DNA from: Apostichopus japonicus
Taxonomy: Eukaryota > Echinodermata > Holothuroidea > Aspidochirotida > Stichopodidae
DNA length: 64,000 nt
Direction of reading: 5' to 3'
NCBI RefSeq assembly: GCF_037975245.1
Contig: NC_092562.1
Coordinates: 5,076,001-5,140,000, forward strand
The notes beneath the pieces were generated by a model. The model worked only from the letters and a program-made list of their open reading frames with translations, ran no database searches and had not been told where the DNA came from. Both the position numbers and the translations under genes were made by a program. Of this stretch, positions 51,801 through 60,800 are shown in pieces (the stretch's first letter is position 1; every line of letters begins with the position of its first letter).

Positions 51801-54800
51801 AATATTTGATCACATTAATTAAGTCCCCAAATTTTTCGTATCTCTGGGATAATACACTTATTATTGGCAGCTATATAAAGCTCAAGTTATTCAGGACTTA
51901 AAGGATCAAGTTTTTTTTTTTCCTACTTACTTAATGTGGTATGTAACAATGATGCTCAAGAATTTTAGGGAAACCTGGCCCGAACTTGATATCAAAATGA
52001 TTTAAACGTAGGATTACCTTAGGTTTAAATTCAGGAAGGTGGAGATATGGCTACAACTAGCTGACAGCCTAAGGACTCTCTTGATGTGGCTGTTTACAAT
52101 GATTTAAGGGGATCTTTGGTTCCTTTTTTTTATTTTTTATTTTTTTTTATTCAAAGATTTGAATGAAAGTCAGACCAGTAGAAAAAAGGTTTTAGAGAAG
52201 ATAATAAAAGTTTAGTAGATAGTGAAAAATTTCCCAGAGTGAAGAGAAAAGTTTTTCTTTCTTTTAATAACTTGTTCAGCTTTTCGTATCGGACAATGGT
52301 AATACCTGCGGTGGCGTGGCCTGGAAAGCCCGCTGCGGTTAGGGCTGTATGGGCAGGGGTGAGGCCCGCAAAACCTGGGTGCATGAAATGGGGAAACATG
52401 CTCACAGCTCCGCCAGTACCTAGAATATGTGAGAGGAGGGTTAGTCGGTCAATTGGTAGCAGCTATTTCAAGGTGTCCTTGGCCATTTCCACTACGAGTC
52501 CACCCACCAACGGTTTCAGACAATTGTCTTTCTCTTTCTGGTCGTACAGTACAACCAAAACTATTGCCTTATTTCATCCGAAAATTAACTTTTACTTCAA
52601 GATCAAACCAACTTTGATTTTGCTTTGAAGAATTACTGCAATAACTACAATTACATTTCTGCAGGCACGCTGAACCAAAATATAAAAACAGTTAAGTAGG
52701 AATGAAAAGTGTCCAACTTTGGAAAAATAAATATTTTCTATCACCAAGGATTTCATTTTCACATCAGAAATGTTTTTAAGGTGGAACTCAAAAGTACTAC
52801 AAAAAAAATAATTTTTTTTTTGACTTTAACACTGTCATCCTTTGTGATTAATCATGTCATCAATGATATCAATAATATCAAGGATATCAGTAATATCAAT
52901 GACATCAATGATATCAATAATATCAATGATATCAATAACATCAAGGATATCAGTAATATCAATGACATCAATGATATCAATAATATCAATGATATCAATA
53001 ACATCAATGATATCAATAATATCAATCATATCAATTATGCTTTATTAAGGCTCAGTTTCATTTTGTTTATATTTTGGTTCTTTGTTGGAAAGGTTTTCGC
53101 ACAAATAATATGCTTGTCTTTTGAGACTATATAAGGAGTTTTTTCTTCTGTTTTTTTTTCTTTTAGCTATCGATGTGGCCTTTGCTTGTAGGGAAATGAC
53201 CAAAGTACCTTGGTTAATAACAATAGGACATGAATAGACAACATGGAAAAAAACAAAAAAAATTTAACACAAAAATAAATAATAAAATAAAATGTGAATG
53301 GGTAAAAACTGTCTTGAAAAGAGCAAAACTAACAAAAACACTGATGAGAGAAAAGCTGTACAGAACAAAAGTTGACTTTGGACAGCAATTGTAAAATTGT
53401 AATACTTGTGGCATGAAAATGACCGGCTGCGTTCAACGTGTTGATCTACGTTGAATGAATTACGAAACGTGAGATAAGACACAAACTTGTGAATATTCAG
53501 CGACGGATGAATGCAAACAATGAACCGTATTTTGAATTGAATTTGTTCTGGAAACAATAGGCCATGCTCATATTTTGGAAACTTTTGTCTTTTAAACTCA
53601 CGGTGCAATATTCAACATGCAGCAGTTCATTGTTTTTAAATATTAATTAAATCTGTCAGCTGTGTTTCATTGTGACTTGTTTAAATTAAATAAACCTTGG
53701 CCATTATTCTTCTCCTACTCCTAAGTTTTGAACTATTCCATGTGCTTGTCAGCCAATGAGTCATTTAAGTTAAATTACACATTTCTCTTTGGCAACAGAT
53801 TGAGGCCATGTTGGCTGTTGTCTGCACACCTTGTCTATTGCCCCCCACCCCCCCCCCCCCAATAAATTAAAGAATTTTGATGATTAATAAGGACAGCTAT
53901 GCTCAATTTCAGGCTAAATGTTTGAAGCACAATAAAGTGACGGTGCAAGTCAATTTTCATTTCATAAAGTAAATTTGTCTTCTCATGTGCAACAAAACAA
54001 CGTTTTATCTTGCTTCACCGATAATCAAAAGTTGAGTGAAAAGACATACAAACACCCTTAACAATTCTTTATGCATCCATCAAGGGTATGTTTACGACAA
54101 AACCATCCGGCAATATAAAGGAGATGAATTTTTGTCATGAAAAATATAGATGTTTCTATAGAAACATTTTAAACGAGAAAGTAGGGTAAAATGTTTTGGG
54201 GTGTTAATTTTAGTCCAGTTAACAAAGACGGAAATAAAATAAAGGGAAAAAAAAAAAGGTGCTTATGCATGCATTCCTTGGCAACCATGTGTTAACTGAG
54301 ATATGAAACAAGCTGTTTAACAGTCACTAAGACAAACAGTTAAGTTTGTTCACTGGATAAAGCATTATTATGATTGTGAAAAACTATCGTCTGACATTAT
54401 CACAAGATATTTTATCTGTGACTTAATGCAGCTTCTAACCATTCAAGGTTGTTTCACAAACTTCAAAAACATGAGGGTGTGAGTGGGGGGGGAAAAAAAA
54501 AAATTTAGACCAATATTTCACGTGCGAAAATGAAGCCATGCAAAGTCAACAGTTTTCAAAATAGGAAAGCAAATGCATGATGGGAAAGGTAGTAACTGCC
54601 ATGCAATTCCACCACGTAAATATACGTTTGCAATCTTTGAAGAAGTGGAGGTATAGATCGTGCTGTTTCAGTAGTGGCAAATGGTTTGGTTTTCGGTTAA
54701 GGTCTACAGCCATGCTCGAATTCAAGAGATGAACACCATATACAGAAGGAGACTAATGGCATAAACATAAGTGGTCTTTATAAATCGATATTTATCAACA

Positions 54801-57800
54801 AAAGAATCGTAAATCTTGCGCATTCCACCGGGCAATATATTTACCCAGCAAAGCTTTTACAGATAACTGTAAGTTGGGTATTTTTTTGGCAAACAAAGTA
54901 ACATTATCTCTTTCAATTTGCAATTCTCCTCTGCAAGATTTTTCATTATCAAATCTAGCATGCATTAGATTGATTATATTCCAAACTTCTACAAAGGAAT
55001 GGAATGCAATTTATAACCCACACATTGCCACATTTTTCAAGGTGTTTTTTCTCTCTCCCAGAAAAACAAATTTTTCAACAAAACTTGTACTGCTACGTGC
55101 CACATTTGATTTTATCATTCTCGCTTAGTCTAAAATGCAACGATATAAATAGACAACACATTCATGTTTGCAATTTCACAGCAACGTCTCTGATCTTGGG
55201 TTAATACCTGATTTCTCCATGACAACCCAATAGCATCCATATTAAGACTGATTGCTGAATAAATTCACCCAGCATAAATCTACATTTTTCATGTCACATA
55301 TTTTCAAGAGCATTTTTTTCGATTTTGCACCAAATGATAAACTAGTAAAATTATCGGAATTTTTGGTAGAACAATTTAAGACATTGAAAGTTAGGAAACA
55401 TTAACTTTACGGTATTGATCCAAACCTGGTACGCGAGTGGCTGCGGTCCTCAGAGCTAACGCCCCTGTCGGGTCCAATGGGTGGACCTGGGTCCTGTCCC
55501 CGTATGGGAGATCCGGTTTAGTGAAGTCTCTGCTTTTGTCGTTATTGTATTTGATAGACAGGGCTTGTAACTTTGAAAAGACAATCTTTAACGTGCAGCA
55601 ACCGGTGTAGATGTTCTGGTTGTCAAGATGCTGTCAAAAAGAAACGAAAAATGAGGAACACCGATGAAGAAGGGAAAAGATATCAAATGGAATGTCAAAG
55701 TTACACCTTTTTTTTTGGAGTCCTCAAAGAACCTGACGCAGTGGTTTATGCGTCCATCGGTCTCCGATGCAGTAACAGGGATTACATAATTATACCAACA
55801 GTTTTAAATGTCTCTTGCTTCCATTGAATTTTCAATATTCCAGAATAACTTTTTCAAATGTACGAGATAGAGAAGCAATCACCGACACTGAACAATTGCA
55901 TAGATGTGCTATCGTGGTCTCTGATGAATAGTGTTGATTCATTTGGAAAGCATTTCAAGTTTTGGAAGCAACTTTGGAAGCAATAGAAGCTAGAGGTAAA
56001 ACAACAGGTCAAAGGTCACAAGTTCTAGTCCAGCCTGAGCCTCGCTGTGTTTTCAGTCTTGCTCAGCTACCTTAATGTGGGGATTATTCAGAAATCCTCC
56101 CCACCTGAAGTGGCTTCTCGAAATTATCAACATCGTAACAAAAAAACATCTCGGGATTGCAAAATGTGGTTGATTGGAGAGCTAGAAGAGGAATGTCTTC
56201 AGTTTATTTGACAAAGTTACACATTTGACCCAAGAAGATTGCATTTACGTACAAACATGCACGCACACACCTACATACACACATATATATACATTTGGTT
56301 GCAAACAAGCACTAATCAACAAGGTCTGTGTGTCATTTGAGAAAATATAGAAGAATGTTCATCTACATAAAACTGAACTTTGTCACCAACTGTAGCTGGT
56401 ACTAGACTTTTTAGAAAACCAAGACTTGCTAATATTCTCAGCTAGAAATCAAGCTGAAATTGTTCACAGGCCAGGCGGTTCAGCCTCCTCCTCCCTCAAT
56501 CATTGCTTGCTGATATTAATTTGTATTTTGCACTTTTAGGCATGACTCAGACAAGTTGCTTCTTCTTCTTGTTATGAAGCCCTATCACATGACTGAAGGG
56601 AATCTCAGCAGACACCTTTATAAGGATGAGAGAATTCACAGCAGAACACACGTCTATGTTGCTATGAGACATGTCCAGTATTAGTGTCAATGCACATTGT
56701 GTATATAGTACAATGAACTCAGTGGCATTGTTGCATTACTAAACAAAACAAATGTGGAATAATCATGGGATAGGGGGGGGAGTGGGAGAAGGTGAGGGAG
56801 AGAGGGGCAGGGAGAGTGGAAGGGAGGGGGAAGGAAGAGGGGAAGGGAGAGGGACCTAAGAATCTACTCCCAATCCTTACTATATAACCAATATACAAAG
56901 TAGAATGGAGTTTGGTGACTGTTTATCCTAACATAAGAATCTACTCCCACTCCTGACTTAACTCTCTCGTTTTTCTGGTTGTTATCTACTATACCAGAGA
57001 TACTCCCAGAAGGAGGAAGAGAATACTCCCCCGTCCTCTGGGAATGTACCTTCTTGAGGACTTACCCGGCAGCTTGTTGATTGAAACTGCAATTATCTTT
57101 TTTTTCCAAAATTACAAAACACATGTGTGATAGGAAAGGAGTACAATGAACACGACGCAGATCAGATAAACATAAGCTGTACGGCATTTGAAGAAAAATA
57201 CAAAATCCACCAAAAACCTGCAAAATCCTTTCTAAGGTACTAGAAGGTGTCAAAATTTCATCTCTGGACAGTTTCACAAAGGAGAAACACGTCTGACTGT
57301 CATCATTCCTTTTTAAGTGATAGAGATGTTTGTAATGTTGAAGCAGAGTCTTAAAACCAAGCACGTATGGAAAGGTACTTCCTTTTGGGACATGGTTTGG
57401 AAATTCACATTCCAATGAGTCCAATGTGTGATGATATATTTATAACTAAATGACAAAACTTCAATTTGCTTTATTTTACTATAATTACAGCTTAATTGTA
57501 TTTCTTGCTTGAAAAGTTTGGCCAAAATTAAATTTAATCATCTTGCCTTTGCTTCTTTTAATTTTTCAAATATTTTTCCTACTTTTGTGGCAATTTATTA
57601 TTTTCTATCATTGCAATCTTCAATAGGCATTTGTCGGACAAATGATGTATCTGTGTACGGCATTCTCGGCTCGGCCGCCTCGAGCTACTCAAAACTGCCC
57701 ACCGTCCTTTCACTAATATTGAGCTAACTTGCGGCATAACATTTTATTTCTTTAAACCATTTGATACATTGAATAGTAAATTTGATGAGTCAGTCTGACT

Positions 57801-60800
57801 TTTTCTCTGCGGTGTAATGATTCCAATTCTTTCTACATGAGCCGAGTAAAGTTCATTGTCTCTAAAGTAGGTCAAGCGAGCATTAAACATGTAGAGATTA
57901 TGTCTTTCTATTACCTGGCTCATCGCTTGAGTGGTTTGCCGTTGTCCTCTTATGAGACGGGAATTCGCATTTTTTCATTTTTTCCCCCCATTTCTTTATA
58001 AATTAGGGACCGCATCTGAAGACAAACTGTTACCTATTAGCTGGAGGGAATGACGCAATACCGAACTAACTCCCACAACCACATTGTCGTAAATCCATAA
58101 CCGAGTCAATCCATCAAGCTTAAAACTCAGGCATGAAAACTACAAATACCTTGCCCGCTCTCATTCTTGGCAAAAACCTTGCTGATAAATATTTGTAATT
58201 TTGCAGGAAAATGAGGGCAAAACAATATGGTAGAATGAGCCAAATAGTTTTCACACACCAAAAAAAAAAAAAAAAAAATCTAGATTATCAGGCCGGCTAT
58301 TGTACCTGGAGGTTGACAAACTCTAACAGTGAACGCAAGGTAACCTACCATCCTATCATGTAGTGTAACCATGACAACACATGTATTAACGTAGAACCAA
58401 GATTTCCTTACAAGAAAGCTGTCAATAAAATTTAAACACTACATCGGTACTCGTGTTAACCTCTTTATAAGTTTCTATTCGTATCGCCAACATTTAGATC
58501 AATGAAGATTATGTCCTGGAGCAAAAAAGTATGATGGCATCACGAAAGATTACATCATCCTAAACGAAGAGTTAGGAAGAGCTCTGTGTGAGAGACAGCC
58601 ATTGCTATGCCGATTCTGTTGAAGTGGTCTCTCCCTAAGCCCCCCCCCCCATGCCACCTACCCCTAGATTGTTAGATACAACTGCAGAGAAGAACTGAAA
58701 TTGACTCAGGGGTAATGAAGTCTCAAATTACAATACCCCGAACGGGACATTCTCTTGATAAACTATCACAAATTTAAAAAAAAAATGGTTGTGTTTTGTT
58801 GTCACTTTTCTCTACTCCCCATCAGAATCATTCAAGTTACTAATTCAAAAAGAAAGTCTTAACAACCTTTTTATAGATTTTTCTTTTTCTCACCCAGAAG
58901 TGCAATGAGTTGCTAAACCGTTGTTTATTTTTATTTTCTCTTTAAGCTCATATCGATGACAACAATAAGACAATCAACTATTAAGTTTGATGTTTTGATT
59001 GGACACTACCTACATGAGGGTGAAGGCAAACATGTCCCCTAAACAACCACAGACGTGATAGTGGAGGGTAAACATGTCCCCTGGACCACCACAGACTCGA
59101 GGGTGGAGGTAAACATGTCCCCTGGACAACCACAGACGTGAGGGTGGAGGCAAACATGTCCCCTAAACAACCACAGACGTGATAGTGGGGGTAAACATGT
59201 CCCCTGGACAACCACAGACGTGAGGGTGGAGGCAAACATGTCCCCTGGACAACCACAGACATGAGGGTGGAGGCAAACATGTCCCCTAAACAACCACAGA
59301 CGTGATAGTGGGGGTAAACATGTCCCCTGGACAACCACAGACATGAGGGTGGAGGCAAACATGTCCCCTAAACAACCACAGACGTGATAGTGGGGGTAAA
59401 CATGTCCCCTGGACAACCACAGACATGAGGGTGGAGGTAAACATGTCCCCTGGACAACCACAGACGTGATAGTGGGGGTAAACATGTCCTCTGGACAACC
59501 ACAGACGTGAGGGTGGAGGTAAACATGTCCCCTGGACAACCACAGACGTGATAGTGGGGGTAAACATGTCCTCTGGACAACCACAGACATGAGGGTGGAG
59601 GTAAACATGTCCCCTGGACAACCACAGACGTGATAGTGGGGGTAAACATGTCCTCTGGACAACCACAGACTCGAGGGTGGAGGTAAACATGTCCCCTGGA
59701 CAACCACAGACGTGATAGTGGGGGTAAACATGTCCCCTGGACAACCACAGAATTGAGGGTGGAGGCAAACATGTCCCCTAAACAACCACAGACGTGATAG
59801 TGGGGGTAAACATGTCCCCTGGACAACCACAGAATTGAGGGTGGAGGTAAACATGTCCCCTGGACAACCACAGACTCGAGGGTGGAGGTAAACATGTCCC
59901 CTGGACAACCACAGACGTGAGGGTGGAGGCAAACATGTCCCCTGGACAACCACAGACGTGAGGGTGGAGGCAAACATGTCCCCTGGACAACCACAGACAT
60001 GAGGGTGGGGGCAAACATGTCCCCTAAACAACCACAGACGTGATAGTGGGGGTAAACATGTCCCCTGGACCACCACAGACTCGAGGGTGGAGGTAAACAT
60101 GTCCCCTGGACAACCACAGACGTGAGGGTGGAGGCAAACATGTCCCCTAAACAACCACAGACGTGATAGTGGGGGTAAACATGTCCCCTGGACAACCACA
60201 GACGTGAGGGTGGAGGCAAACATGTCCCCTGGACAACCACAGACATGAGGGTGGAGGCAAACATGTCCCCTAAACAACCACAGACGTGATAGTGGGGGTA
60301 AACATGTCCCCTGGACAACCACAGACATGAGGGTGGAGGCAAACATGTCCCCTAAACAACCACAGACGTGATAGTGGGGGTAAACATGTCCCCTGGACAA
60401 CCACAGACATGAGGGTGGAGGTAAACATGTCCCCTGGACAACCACAGACGTGATAGTGGGGGTAAACATGTCCTCTGGACAACCACAGACGTGAGGGTGG
60501 AGGTAAACATGTCCCCTGGACAACCACAGACGTGATAGTGGGGGTAAACATGTCCTCTGGACAACCACAGACATGAGGGTGGAGGTAAACATGTCCCCTG
60601 GACAACCACAGACGTGATAGTGGGGGTAAACATGTCCTCTGGACAACCACAGACTCGAGGGTGGAGGTAAACATGTCCCCTGGACAACCACAGACGTGAT
60701 AGTGGGGGTAAACATGTCCCCTGGACAACCACAGAATTGAGGGTGGAGGCAAACATGTCCCCTAAACAACCACAGACGTGATAGTGGGGGTAAACATGTC

